A program made the position numbers and the translations under genes. This document shows, piece after piece, positions 32,294-41,411 of a stretch of 64,000 bases of DNA (position 1 is the stretch's first letter; every line of letters starts with the position of its first letter). This DNA is from Halomonas sp. M4R1S46. Its GTDB lineage: Bacteria > Pseudomonadota > Gammaproteobacteria > Pseudomonadales > Halomonadaceae. The notes under the pieces were generated by a model. That model ran no database searches and was not told the origin of the DNA. It saw only the letters and a list, made by a program, of their open reading frames with translations. The DNA lies in contig NZ_CP107008.1 of NCBI RefSeq assembly GCF_025725685.1, forward strand, positions 310,001-374,000, read 5' to 3'.

Positions 32294-35128
32294 ATGAGCG
32301 ACTACAAGCACACTCTGAATCTGCCAGAAACCGAGTTCCCGATGCGTGGCATGCTGCCCAAGCGCGAGCCCGCCCGGGTGGCGCAGTGGCAGGAGATGGA
32401 CCTCTACCATCGCCTGCGCGAGGCGCGTCGCGGCCGGGAGCTGTTCGTGCTCCACGATGGCCCTCCCTACGCCAACGGCAGCATTCACATCGGTCACGCC
32501 GTCAACAAGATCCTCAAGGACATCATCGTCAAGTCGAAGAACCTGGCCGGCTTCGACGCGCCCTATGTGCCGGGCTGGGACTGCCACGGCCTGCCCATCG
32601 AGCACAAGGTGGAGACCACCCACGGCAAGCATCTGGAGCCGGCCAGGGCCCGCGAGCTGTGCCGCGAGTATGCCGCCGAGCAGATCCAGGGGCAGCTGTC
32701 CGACTTCGTGCGCCTGGGCGTGATCGGCGACTGGGACAACCCCTACCGCTCCATGGACTATGCCAACGAGGCCGGCGAGATCCGCGCCCTGGCCGAGATG
32801 GTCGAGGGCGGCTACGTCTTCAAGGGGCTCAAGCCGGTGAACTGGTGCTTCGACTGCGGCTCGGCCCTGGCCGAGGCCGAGGTGGAGTACGCCGACAAGC
32901 AGTCCGATGCCATCGACGTGGCCTTCCCCTGCGCCGAGGACGGCCGGCTGGCCGCGGCCTTCGGCCTCGAGGCGCTGGCCAAGCCCGCCGCCGTGGTGAT
33001 CTGGACCACCACCCCCTGGACCATCCCGGCCAACCAGGCGTTGAACGTCCATCCCGAGTTCACCTATGCCCTGGTGGATGCCGGCGAGCGCCTGCTGCTG
33101 CTGGCCGAGGAGCTGGTCGAGTCGTGCCTCGAGCGCTTCGGGCTCGAGGGCGAGATCATCGCCACCGCCACCGGCGAGCGCCTGGACGGCATCGCGTTCG
33201 CCCATCCCTTCTATGAGCGCCGCTCGCCGGTGTATCTCGCCGACTACGTGGAGTCCGAGGTCGGCAGCACCGGCATCGTCCACTCGGCGCCGGCCTACGG
33301 CGTGGACGACTTCGTGACCTGCCGTGCCCATGGCATGGCGTTCAGCGAGATCGAGAGCCCGGTGCAGGGCAACGGCGTCTACGTGGACGACCTGCCGTTC
33401 TTCGGCGGCCAGATGATCTGGAAGGCCAACCTGCAGATCGTCGCCAAGCTCGACGAGGTGGGCGCGCTGATGGCCCACAAGACCATCTCCCACAGCTACA
33501 TGCACTGCTGGCGCCACAAGACGCCGGTGATCTACCGGGCCACCGCCCAGTGGTTCGTGGGCATGGACGTGGCCGGCCACGATGGCCGGACCCTGCGCGA
33601 CAAGGCGCTGGCGGGCATCGAGGCCACCACCTTCACCCCGGCCTGGGGCAAGGCGCGGCTGCATGCGATGATCGCCAACCGGCCCGACTGGTGCATCTCC
33701 CGCCAGCGCAACTGGGGGGTGCCGATCCCCTTCTTCCTGCACAAGGCCACCGGCGAGCTGCACCCGCGCACCGTGGCGCTGATGGAGCAGGCCGCCCAGC
33801 GCGTCGAGCGCGAGGGCATCGACGCCTGGTTCCGCCTCGACCCCGCCGAACTGCTGGGCGAGGAGGCCGCCGACTACGACAAGGTCACCGATACCCTGGA
33901 CGTGTGGTTCGACTCCGGCACCACCCATCGCCACGTGCTGCGCGGCTCGCATCCCCATGGCCACGCGCAGGGCCCCCGGGCGGATCTCTACCTGGAAGGT
34001 TCGGACCAGCACCGCGGCTGGTTCCACTCCTCGCTGCTCACCGGCAGCGCCATGGACGGCCATCCCCCGTATCGCGGCCTGCTGACCCACGGCTTCACCG
34101 TGGACGCCCACGGCCGCAAGATGTCCAAGTCCATGGGCAACGTGGTGGCGCCCCAGGAAGTCATGGACAAGCTCGGCGCCGACATCCTGCGGCTGTGGGT
34201 GGCCTCCACCGACTACGGCGGCGAGATGGCGGTCTCCGACGAGATCCTCAAGCGCACCGCCGACGTCTACCGGCGCATCCGCAACACCTCGCGGTTCCTG
34301 CTCGCCAACCTCAACGGCTTCGCTCCCGAGCGCGACGGCCTGGCCTTCGACGACCTGCTGGCCCTGGACCAGTGGGTGGTCGACCGCGCCGCCCAGCTGC
34401 AGGCGCGCATCGAGACGGCCTATGAAGAGTACCGCTTCCTCGACGTCTACCAGCAGGTGCACGGCTTCTGCGCCCGGGAGCTCGGCGGCTTCTACCTGGA
34501 CGTGATCAAGGATCGCCAGTACACCACCCAGGCCGATTCCGTGGCCCGGCGCAGCGCCCAGACCGCGCTCTATCACGTCATCCAGGCCCTGGCGCGCTGG
34601 GTGGCGCCGATCCTGTCCTTCACCGCCGAGGAGATCTTCGAGCACATCCCCGGACGCCGCGGCGACAGCGTGCTGCTCGAGGAGTACTACGCGGGGCTCG
34701 GCACCCTGGCCGAGGACGCCGACCTGGGCCGCGGCTTCTGGGAGCAGGTGCTGGAGGTCAAGCAGGCCGTCAACAAGTGCCTGGAGGATGCCCGCAATGC
34801 CAAGACCATCAAGGGCAGCCTGGCCGCCGAGGTGACCCTCTACGTCGACGAGGCCCTGCAGGCGACACTGGCCAAGCTCGGCGACGAGCTGCGCTTCGTG
34901 ATGCTGACCAGCGAGGTCCACCTGGCGCCGCTGGCCGAGGGCGCTGACGCCGAGGCCACCGAACTCGAGGGGCTCAAGGTCGCCGTGGCGACCAGCGCCC
35001 ACGCGAAGTGCGAGCGCTGCTGGCACCACCGCGAGGACGTGGGAAGCCATGCCGGCCATGACGACCTCTGTGGCCGGTGCGTGAGCAACCTGCCGGACGG
35101 CCCCGGCGAGGCCCGTCACTATGCATGA
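32294..35128 (+). CDS. ileS: Isoleucyl-tRNA synthetase
   Basis: 944 aa, the normal bacterial length. Class I signatures: PYANGSIHIGHAVNK (HIGH motif) and KMSKSMGNVV. The editing domain includes WTTTPWTIPANQALN. The C-terminal zinc site has CERCWHHREDVG and CGRCVSN. It charges tRNA-Ile. It lies 10 bases after ribF and overlaps lspA by 8 bases. Confidence 0.98.
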   Translation: MSDYKHTLNLPETEFPMRGMLPKREPARVAQWQEMDLYHRLREARRGRELFVLHDGPPYANGSIHIGHAVNKILKDIIVKSKNLAGFDAPYVPGWDCHGLPIEHKVETTHGKHLEPARARELCREYAAEQIQGQLSDFVRLGVIGDWDNPYRSMDYANEAGEIRALAEMVEGGYVFKGLKPVNWCFDCGSALAEAEVEYADKQSDAIDVAFPCAEDGRLAAAFGLEALAKPAAVVIWTTTPWTIPANQALNVHPEFTYALVDAGERLLLLAEELVESCLERFGLEGEIIATATGERLDGIAFAHPFYERRSPVYLADYVESEVGSTGIVHSAPAYGVDDFVTCRAHGMAFSEIESPVQGNGVYVDDLPFFGGQMIWKANLQIVAKLDEVGALMAHKTISHSYMHCWRHKTPVIYRATAQWFVGMDVAGHDGRTLRDKALAGIEATTFTPAWGKARLHAMIANRPDWCISRQRNWGVPIPFFLHKATGELHPRTVALMEQAAQRVEREGIDAWFRLDPAELLGEEAADYDKVTDTLDVWFDSGTTHRHVLRGSHPHGHAQGPRADLYLEGSDQHRGWFHSSLLTGSAMDGHPPYRGLLTHGFTVDAHGRKMSKSMGNVVAPQEVMDKLGADILRLWVASTDYGGEMAVSDEILKRTADVYRRIRNTSRFLLANLNGFAPERDGLAFDDLLALDQWVVDRAAQLQARIETAYEEYRFLDVYQQVHGFCARELGGFYLDVIKDRQYTTQADSVARRSAQTALYHVIQALARWVAPILSFTAEEIFEHIPGRRGDSVLLEEYYAGLGTLAEDADLGRGFWEQVLEVKQAVNKCLEDARNAKTIKGSLAAEVTLYVDEALQATLAKLGDELRFVMLTSEVHLAPLAEGADAEATELEGLKVAVATSAHAKCERCWHHREDVGSHAGHDDLCGRCVSNLPDGPGEARHYA

Positions 35129-35666
35129 GGTGGGCAACATGCCGGAGACCCCGAAGGGCGCCGCCAAGGCGGCGCCCATGCACAAGCCGTTGCGCTGGCT
35201 GTGGCTGACCGCGGCCGTGGTGGCCCTGGACCTGGGTACCAAGGCCCTGGCCTCGAGCCTGCTGGCCTATGCCCAGCCGGTGGTGGTGCTGCCGTTCTTC
35301 AACCTGACCCTGCTGCACAACACCGGCGCGGCCTTCAGCTTCCTGGCCGACCACCCCGGCTGGCAGCGCTGGTTCTTCGCCACCTTCGCGGTGGGGGCCA
35401 GCGTGGGGCTGACGGTCTGGATGCACCGCCTGAGGGCCGACGAGAAGCTCCTCGGCGCCGCCCTGGCACTGATCATCGGCGGCGCCCTGGGCAACCTCTA
35501 CGACCGGCTGGTGCACGGCTATGTGGTGGACTTCCTGTCCTTTCATGCCGCCGGCTGGTATTACCCGGCCTTCAACGTGGCGGACATCGGCATCACCCTG
35601 GGCGCCATCGGGCTGATCTGGGAGTCGGTGTTCGGCGAGCGTCGCCGGGCCCGGCGCGGCCGCTGA
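35121..35666 (+). CDS. lspA: Lipoprotein signal peptidase (SPase II)
   Basis: 181 aa, four membrane segments. The catalytic aspartates lie in GALGNLYDRLVHGYVVDF and FNVADIGITLG. It removes the signal peptide of diacylated prolipoproteins such as BamD in this window. The start overlaps the ileS stop. In-frame ATGs at residues 7 and 20 are alternatives, the latter giving a more usual N-terminus (MHKPLRWLWL). Confidence 0.96.
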   Translation: MHEVGNMPETPKGAAKAAPMHKPLRWLWLTAAVVALDLGTKALASSLLAYAQPVVVLPFFNLTLLHNTGAAFSFLADHPGWQRWFFATFAVGASVGLTVWMHRLRADEKLLGAALALIIGGALGNLYDRLVHGYVVDFLSFHAAGWYYPAFNVADIGITLGAIGLIWESVFGERRRARRGR

Positions 35667-35738
35667 GGAACCCGGGGCGCGTCGCGTCATCCAAGCCACC
35701 AGCCCCACGCGACCTTCACGACAGCTTCGAGAGAGCAC

Positions 35739-36200
35739 ATGAGCGACCAACACGCGCAAGGCCACCACATCGACGAGGGCATGGAAGTGACCCTGCACTT
35801 CACCCTCAAGCTGGAGGATGGCACCGAGGTGGACTCCACCCGCGACAAGGCGCCGGCCACCTTCCAGGTCGGCGACGGCAACCTGCCGCCGGGCTTCGAG
35901 CAGCCGCTCAAGGGCATGGGCCCCGGCGAGTCCGGCAGCTTCGAGATCACCCCCGAGCATGCCTTCGGCCAGCACAACCCCCAGAACATCCAGGTGCTCA
36001 AGCGCGAGGAGTTCGACAGCGACACGCCCGAGGTGGGCATGGTGATGTCCTTCGCCGATGCTGCCGGCGGCGAGCTGCCCGGGGTGATCAAGCGCGTCGA
36101 CGACGAGCAGGTCGAGGTGGACTTCAATCACCCCCTGGCCGGGCGTACCCTGACCTTCGAGGTCGAGGTACTGGACGTGAAGCCCGCCACGACTCATTGA
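35739..36200 (+). CDS. fkpB: FKBP-type peptidyl-prolyl isomerase (SlpA type)
   Basis: 153 aa. FKBP fold with an inserted chaperone flap as in SlyD/SlpA: VTLHFTLKLEDGTEVDST, LPPGFEQPLKGM and HPLAGRTLTFEVEVL. It lacks the His-rich tail of SlyD, so SlpA/FkpB is preferred. Its place between lspA and ispH is the classical one. It is preceded by CGAGAGAGCAC. Confidence 0.93.
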   Translation: MSDQHAQGHHIDEGMEVTLHFTLKLEDGTEVDSTRDKAPATFQVGDGNLPPGFEQPLKGMGPGESGSFEITPEHAFGQHNPQNIQVLKREEFDSDTPEVGMVMSFADAAGGELPGVIKRVDDEQVEVDFNHPLAGRTLTFEVEVLDVKPATTH

Positions 36201-36236
36201 TCGAACGGATGCTCGAGCATCAAGGCAAGGCAAATC

Positions 36237-37190
36237 ATGCAAATCAAGCTGGCCAACCCCCGCGGCTTCTGCGCCGGCGTCGATCGCGCCATCGATATCG
36301 TCAACAGCGCGCTGGACGTCTTCGATCCGCCCATCTACGTGCGCCACGAGGTGGTGCACAACCGCTTCGTGGTCGACAGCCTGCGCGAGCGGGGCGCGGT
36401 CTTCGTCGAGGAACTGCACGAGGTGCCGGATGACGTCATCGTGATCTTCTCGGCCCACGGCGTCTCCCGGGCCGTCCAGGAAGAGGCCGAACGGCGCGGC
36501 CTGAAGGTCTTCGACGCCACCTGCCCACTGGTCACCAAGGTGCATATGGAGGTGCTGCGCTACGCGCGGCGCGGCCAGGAGTGCATCCTCATCGGTCACG
36601 AGGGCCACCCGGAGGTGGAGGGCACCATGGGGCGTTACGACACCTCCTACGGGGGCCGGATCTACCTGGTCGAGGACGAGGAGGACGTGGCCAACCTGGA
36701 GGTCAAGGACCCGAGCCGGCTGGCCTTCGTGACCCAGACCACGCTCTCCATGGATGACACCGCCAGGGTGATCGATGCCCTGCGCGAGCGCTTCCCCGAG
36801 ATCGCCGGGCCGCGCAAGGACGACATCTGCTATGCGACCCAGAACCGCCAGGACGCCGTGCGCGAGCTGGCGGCTGGCTGTGACCTGGTGCTGGTGGTGG
36901 GCAGCCCCAACAGCTCCAACTCCAACCGCCTGCGCGAGCTGTCCGAGCGCGTCGGGACGCCGGCCTATCTGGTGGATAGCGCCGAGCAGGTCGACCCGGC
37001 CTGGCTGGAGGGCGTAAACGCGGTGGGCGTCACCGCCGGCGCCAGTGCCCCCGAGGTGCTGGTCAAGGGGGTGATCGAGCGACTCCAGGCCCTGGGCGCC
37101 AGTGCGCCGGAGGAACTCGCGGGCCGCGAGGAGACCATCACCTTCTCCATGCCGCGCGAACTCCGCGAGCGGGTGATCGCCAGCGACTAG
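36237..37190 (+). CDS. ispH: 4-hydroxy-3-methylbut-2-enyl diphosphate reductase
   Basis: 317 aa. The 4Fe-4S enzyme of the last MEP-pathway step, making IPP and DMAPP. Conserved cysteines are seen in NPRGFCAGVDRAID, FDATCPLVTKVH and DDICYATQNRQ. Substrate histidines are in HEVVHN and GHEGHPEVEGTMG. It ends the ribF operon with a terminator at 37249. Confidence 0.97.
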   Translation: MQIKLANPRGFCAGVDRAIDIVNSALDVFDPPIYVRHEVVHNRFVVDSLRERGAVFVEELHEVPDDVIVIFSAHGVSRAVQEEAERRGLKVFDATCPLVTKVHMEVLRYARRGQECILIGHEGHPEVEGTMGRYDTSYGGRIYLVEDEEDVANLEVKDPSRLAFVTQTTLSMDDTARVIDALRERFPEIAGPRKDDICYATQNRQDAVRELAAGCDLVLVVGSPNSSNSNRLRELSERVGTPAYLVDSAEQVDPAWLEGVNAVGVTAGASAPEVLVKGVIERLQALGASAPEELAGREETITFSMPRELRERVIASD

Positions 37191-37248
37191 CCGTGTGCTA
37201 CCGCGGGCGTGGCGCTCAGGGGGCGCCTCAGCCTTTGGTACGGCCAAG

Positions 37249-37275
37249 AAAACCGGGCAAGCGCCCGGTTTTTTT
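37249..37275 (+). terminator. Terminator of ribF-ispH operon
   Basis: AAAACCGGGC - AA - GCGCCCGGTTTTTTT: strong GC stem with a seven-T run. Confidence 0.85.
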
Positions 37276-37344
37276 GTGACCATTGGCTGTCGGAAACGAC
37301 AGTACTGATACATACTGATACAAATCGTGACGTAAGCAGGGGAG

Positions 37345-37779
37345 ATGCGCCGCGTGATCATGACTCGCACACGACATCGGCCGAAGGGCCCCGAAGACCA
37401 TGCCCGGCGCCAGGCCGGCTTCACGCTGATCGAGCTGATGATCGCGGTGGCGGTGATCGGGATTCTCGCCGCCATCGCCTATCCCAGCTATACGCAGTAT
37501 GTGGAAAGGGCTAAGCGGACAGATGCACATGCGGGCCTGAATCAAGCTGCAGGCACGCTGGAACGCTGTTACACAGTCTATAACGCCTATGACAATGCTG
37601 GCTGTGCATTGGGCAATGGTGACACCCTGGATTCACCGGAGGAGTATTACACTATTACTGTAGTTAGTAGTGCATCGGCTTACACTTTAACGGCTTCTCT
37701 TGCTTCCGGAAGTGATGGTTGTAGTGGCGATATCACGTTAGATCATACCGGCAGTAAGCTGCCTGCGGCCTGTTGGTGA
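37345..37779 (+). CDS. Type IV pilin, PilE-like minor pilin
   Basis: 144 aa. The prepilin site is QAG/FTLIELMIAVAVIGILAAIAYPSY, a class III signal cut after Gly by PilD, followed by a soluble domain with cysteines near the C-terminus. The start is uncertain: the ATG at 37345 sits directly on AGGGGAG, so the in-frame GTG at 37354 or ATG at 37360 may be used. The DNA up to about 37500 is GC-rich like the core genome; after it the gene turns AT-rich. First of five rightward pilin genes. Confidence 0.88.
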   Translation: MRRVIMTRTRHRPKGPEDHARRQAGFTLIELMIAVAVIGILAAIAYPSYTQYVERAKRTDAHAGLNQAAGTLERCYTVYNAYDNAGCALGNGDTLDSPEEYYTITVVSSASAYTLTASLASGSDGCSGDITLDHTGSKLPAACW

Positions 37780-37783
37780 AGTC

Positions 37784-38233
37784 ATGAAGATAAAAGGTTT
37801 CACCCTCATCGAGCTTTTGGCCGCTTTGGCAGTGGCAGTGATCCTGGCCACAGTGGCTGTGCCAAGCTTTCAGGAACTCATGGCAAGAAATCGCCTGGCG
37901 GCTGACTTCAACCATGTCCTCTCAGGCTTGAATTATGCTCGAAGTGAGGCTGTGAAGCGTCGTGACGATATTACAGTCAATATTTCGGGAGCTTGGCAGG
38001 TACAGGTAACCCATATCGTTGGTGGGGTGGTTACGACGATGAAGACGCTATCGTCAGATGATGGGAGCGTGGCGATAAGTGCTGCCACGCCAGACCCTTT
38101 CTCTATCACTTTCAATGAGCTAGGGAGAGCGAACTGTCCAGTGGGCACGCCATGCTCCGTGACGCTTCAATACCAGGGTGGTGATAGTGAGACATTGCAG
38201 GTAAATGCAGCAGGCATGGTAAGCAGACCTTGA
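37784..38233 (+). CDS. FimT/GspH-like pseudopilin
   Basis: 149 aa. Prepilin motif IKG/FTLIELLAALAVAVILATVAVPSF, then the FimT/GspH pattern (ELMARNRLAADFNHVLSGL, ARSEAVKRR). FimT-type minor pilins prime pilus assembly, and some bind DNA for uptake. It starts 4 bases after the PilE-like gene. The DNA is AT-rich compared with the core genome. Confidence 0.88.
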   Translation: MKIKGFTLIELLAALAVAVILATVAVPSFQELMARNRLAADFNHVLSGLNYARSEAVKRRDDITVNISGAWQVQVTHIVGGVVTTMKTLSSDDGSVAISAATPDPFSITFNELGRANCPVGTPCSVTLQYQGGDSETLQVNAAGMVSRP

Positions 38234-38272
38234 TTTTAAGTAGGCCATCTATGCACAGTAGGAGGTTTTAAT

Positions 38273-38713
38273 GTGAATGGTGATACGGATAAGGGGTTTA
38301 CCCTGATCGAAGCATTGATTGCCATCCTGGTGCTATCCCTTGGTCTCTTAGGGGTTGCTGCTATGCAGCTTAATGCGATGAAAAGTTCTCATGTCTCCTA
38401 TCAGCGATCGATTGCAACGCTTTCGGCACAAGATGCAGTGGAACGGCTTTGGGCCGAGCTGGGAGATGCTTCAAACCCTGGAATATGCCCAGATGCGACA
38501 TCCGTGGCAACTATCAATGCTGCCTGGAATGCTCAGTGGAGTACGCTGCTCCCTATATCTGATGCGACGCCCATTACTGCTACGGACTGCGAATATGTCA
38601 TTAGCGTTCAATGGAGTGACGAGCGGTTCGATGAAAACCTGGATGGGAATATAGATTCGGTCTCGAGTCTTGCCTACGTCGTAGAGCTTCCGGGTAGGGT
38701 GGCGTCACCATGA
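38273..38713 (+). CDS. pilV: Type IV pilus minor pilin PilV
   Basis: 146 aa from a GTG at 38273, placed by a perfect AGGAGG eight bases upstream. Prepilin motif DKG/FTLIEALIAILVLSLGLLGVAAMQL is typical of PilV (the GLLG stretch in particular). Its stop overlaps the start of pilW. Confidence 0.86.
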   Translation: MNGDTDKGFTLIEALIAILVLSLGLLGVAAMQLNAMKSSHVSYQRSIATLSAQDAVERLWAELGDASNPGICPDATSVATINAAWNAQWSTLLPISDATPITATDCEYVISVQWSDERFDENLDGNIDSVSSLAYVVELPGRVASP

Positions 38714-39279
38714 ATATGAAGATAAATTGTTTTCGCCAGCGCGGTTTTAGCCTAGTAGAGCTCATGGTCGCCCTAGTGATAGGGTTGCTGGTGGTATTGG
38801 GAGCGACGCAAATCTTCATCTCGGGGAAACAATCCTACGAGCAGGCAAGGCTGTTGAACCAGCGCCAGGAGACCTTGCGGTATCTTGTTGATGTCATGGC
38901 CCAAGATATTAGAACCGCTGATCCCTTGTCGGCGGCATCCAGTGATGGCTCCAGCTTGACACTTGATTATGCTGAATCACGGGAAAGTGACGCCTATTGT
39001 AGTGGAGACGATCTCAATCAGTTGGTTTATTCTCAACAGGACGGTAGCTTGAATATTGAGGTCAGCTGCATAGACCCTGGTGGTGCAGTGACGACAGTTG
39101 AGCAATCTATCATTAATGGTATTGTGGGTGCGTCATTTAACTTGAGCCTGGATTCCGGAGTTGTGAATAATAAGGTGTTTGTGGATATTGGGTTATCTTT
39201 GGTTCCTATTGATGGCCAGCCGGATGCCTTCACGTTTCGAGTGACAAACCGAGCTTCCGCAGTGTCGAGGTTTGAGTAA
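38710..39279 (+). CDS. pilW: Type IV pilus minor pilin PilW
   Basis: 189 aa. Prepilin motif QRG/FSLVELMVALVIGLLVVLGATQIF. The body (QARLLNQRQETLRYLVDVMAQDIRTAD) is characteristic of PilW. It is shorter than many PilW proteins (often ~300 aa). It overlaps pilV by 4 bases (ATGA). Confidence 0.87.
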   Translation: MNMKINCFRQRGFSLVELMVALVIGLLVVLGATQIFISGKQSYEQARLLNQRQETLRYLVDVMAQDIRTADPLSAASSDGSSLTLDYAESRESDAYCSGDDLNQLVYSQQDGSLNIEVSCIDPGGAVTTVEQSIINGIVGASFNLSLDSGVVNNKVFVDIGLSLVPIDGQPDAFTFRVTNRASAVSRFE

Positions 39280-39316
39280 TAGTAGCTGCCTAAGACTGCA
39301 ATGTGAGGGTGCTGAT

Positions 39317-40708
39317 ATGATTAGGATAAGAAAACAAGGCGGTGCGGCACTGATTGTTAGCTTGGTGCTAATGGTTATAGCATTGCTGTTGGGGTTGTCC
39401 AGTTTTCAGTCCTCACGCCTGGAAGAGCAAATGGCTGGTAACTATCGCGCGTCGGTTTCGGCGCTGATGGCCGCTGAATACGGCGGGGCAGAAGCTTGGA
39501 AGCTATTTCTCAACGGAGCCCCAAATTGTGGTACCTCTGGATGGCCGGCAGGGTATGAAAATATCGCTGCTGCTGAGGTGAGTGCCGCCTATAGCATTAC
39601 ATGTGCACCGAAAACCGATGCAGACGGAAATACTTTATATGGGCGCTACGTAATTACCAGTACGGGGCGTGTCAATCCGAATGACTCCATATTTCGCAGC
39701 TTGCAGTTCGAAACCCATCTTGGGGTCGGTCCAGGGGCACCCATCGTGGTCGCGGAAGATGAAGGAGAATGTGATCCGGATAGCTTGATATTTGAACCTC
39801 CTAGCTCAAATGCTGAAATAACGGGTGAAGAAGATATTGATGGTAATAACAGGGCGGCGATTCAAGTCGCTTGCACCCAGATTGCTGAAGGTGTAGTAGG
39901 CGAGATCATACCGAATAATGAAACTGTCGAGAGTGCCTCAGAGTATGATGCGTCTACTGACACCTATACCTGTGTAGATGATGGTGGTAATAATCGGCTA
40001 TGTAATTATCAGGGTGGTGTGCAAGGCGGAATTGATGTCCAGGCGTTAACAGATGCCAATCTTCTTGCAACTTTTCTCAGTGCCTTGCAGGCAGATGCAG
40101 GAACGTCAGTGCAAGACTATTTTCCTTCATCTGATGAGTTTTCGGAAGATGGTAGCGTTTACTTTCTTAGTCATGGCGATGACTTGGCTGGGGTGGATAC
40201 TGATGCGAATGGACGTCCGACATTTAATCACTCGGGTGATCTCGATGGAAAGGGTGTCTTGGTCATTGATGGGAATGTTGATTTTAATGGTGTCCCCAGT
40301 TTTGACGGGCTAATTATTGTCCTGGGTGATTATATTGTTTCCGGTGGTGGTGGTGGTGAGTTTCATGGCTCGGTTGTGTCGGCCCCCATAGATCAGCTGA
40401 ATACGTACCAAGAAGACGGATCTGTTGTCTCTGACACTGAAGGTTCAGGCGGGAATGAGCTTGACTGTGGTTCTTCATGTATATTTGCAGATAAAACGAT
40501 TGCCATTGGAGGGGGCGGTACCTCATTGTATAACTTTGATGATGACGTCTTGCTGGATACATTTTCCCTGATATCTGATGTGACTATTCAGTATGATACG
40601 GACGGTGATGGCTCAGACGAAACGCTGAGTATCGTCGACCTCTGGGGGTTAGAGGGTGTCGGTCTGGGAGATAATTACTATATAGCCTCTTGGCTGGAAA
40701 CTATTTAG
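39317..40708 (+). CDS. pilX: PilX-like minor pilin with large C-terminal extension
   Basis: 463 aa from the ATG at 39317; a start 45 bases earlier is possible but adds a poor N-terminus. The N-terminal PilX region is clear (GGAALIVSLVLMVIALLLGLS, then SSRLEEQMAGNYRA). Typical PilX is under 200 aa; here ~280 extra residues follow. They are rich in Asp, Gly and Asn, with Cys pairs, and contain stretches such as GVLVIDGNVDFNGVPSFDG and YIVSGGGGGEFHGS that look like stacked beta repeats. The usual PilY1 adhesin gene does not follow, so the extension may supply part of a tip function (inference). Confidence 0.8.
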   Translation: MIRIRKQGGAALIVSLVLMVIALLLGLSSFQSSRLEEQMAGNYRASVSALMAAEYGGAEAWKLFLNGAPNCGTSGWPAGYENIAAAEVSAAYSITCAPKTDADGNTLYGRYVITSTGRVNPNDSIFRSLQFETHLGVGPGAPIVVAEDEGECDPDSLIFEPPSSNAEITGEEDIDGNNRAAIQVACTQIAEGVVGEIIPNNETVESASEYDASTDTYTCVDDGGNNRLCNYQGGVQGGIDVQALTDANLLATFLSALQADAGTSVQDYFPSSDEFSEDGSVYFLSHGDDLAGVDTDANGRPTFNHSGDLDGKGVLVIDGNVDFNGVPSFDGLIIVLGDYIVSGGGGGEFHGSVVSAPIDQLNTYQEDGSVVSDTEGSGGNELDCGSSCIFADKTIAIGGGGTSLYNFDDDVLLDTFSLISDVTIQYDTDGDGSDETLSIVDLWGLEGVGLGDNYYIASWLETI

Positions 40709-40726
40709 TGTGTTTTGAAGTATGCT

Positions 40727-40756
40727 AAAAGGCCGCTCCTTCTTGGGGCGGCTTTT
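40727..40756. terminator. Bidirectional terminator between convergent pilin genes
   Basis: AAAAGGCCGCTCC ... GGGGCGGCTTTT: a GC stem with A- and T-runs on both sides. It touches the stop codon of the leftward FimT-like gene. Confidence 0.7.
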
Positions 40757-41319
40757 CAGCTTTGGCAGGAGGTGCTTTTTTCGGTTCTCACTCTCCCCAT
40801 GTTGTTGATAATGATGTCGGCACCTTGTCCGTCATAACCACAGATAGTAATGGTGCCATTATGACCCCTTGACCAGCCCGTCGATTGAAAGCGTAGTGGT
40901 GTATCTCTATTGAAAGATGAAGTTGGTTGGCCGGTTCCTTCCATCACTTTGAGTAGGCTGGAACTGGTCAGGTCTCCGCTTGGGGCTTGGCCTTCCACAA
41001 TGAGGATGGGCAGAGACCAGTCGCTTAAATCGCAGTTCGTGCTTACAGCTGAAGACGCGGGGCAAACGGAAATGGTTGCCCGGCGAGTGATCGCCGTATT
41101 GCGCGCCAGCGCCAGGGCGGTCTTGATGCGTATGACCTCCGCGGCGACCTCGTTGCGGGCGGTGAACTGCTGGAAGCTGGGGATGCCCCAGGTGGCCATG
41201 AGGATCACCACGGCGAGCGTTACCAGCAGCTCGATCAGTGTCAGGCCCCGCTGGGCGGGCTTTGCCAGGCCCGGTGGCCTGCCGGTAAGCTGATGGCCTT
41301 CGGCGGTGCCCTGTCCCAT
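40756..41319 (-). CDS. FimT/GspH-like pseudopilin, second copy
   Basis: 187 aa, convergent with the PilX-like gene. Prepilin motif QRG/LTLIELLVTLAVVILMATWGIPSF, then FTARNEVAAEVIRIKTALALARNTAITRR (shown here in part), as in GspH/FimT. The N-terminal ~24 residues before the cleavage site are long for a prepilin, so a later start is possible. Its 5' half is GC-rich like the core genome and its 3' half AT-rich like the pilin cluster; the change falls near 41050-41080. Confidence 0.85.
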   Translation of the reverse strand: MGQGTAEGHQLTGRPPGLAKPAQRGLTLIELLVTLAVVILMATWGIPSFQQFTARNEVAAEVIRIKTALALARNTAITRRATISVCPASSAVSTNCDLSDWSLPILIVEGQAPSGDLTSSSLLKVMEGTGQPTSSFNRDTPLRFQSTGWSRGHNGTITICGYDGQGADIIINNMGRVRTEKSTSCQS

Positions 41320-41411
41320 GCCGTGTCTCCCGGGAGTGCCCGTTCTCGTGGGTATTCCTTCAAGCTAGACAGGTGCCGCGCCCTCTCCGTAAGCGATAGC
41401 GGACACGCCTC

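Noticed and set aside
31568..35242. 1224-codon leftward frame opposite ribF, ileS and lspA
   Set aside because: Complementary-strand shadow of certain genes. The protein is biased and without motifs.
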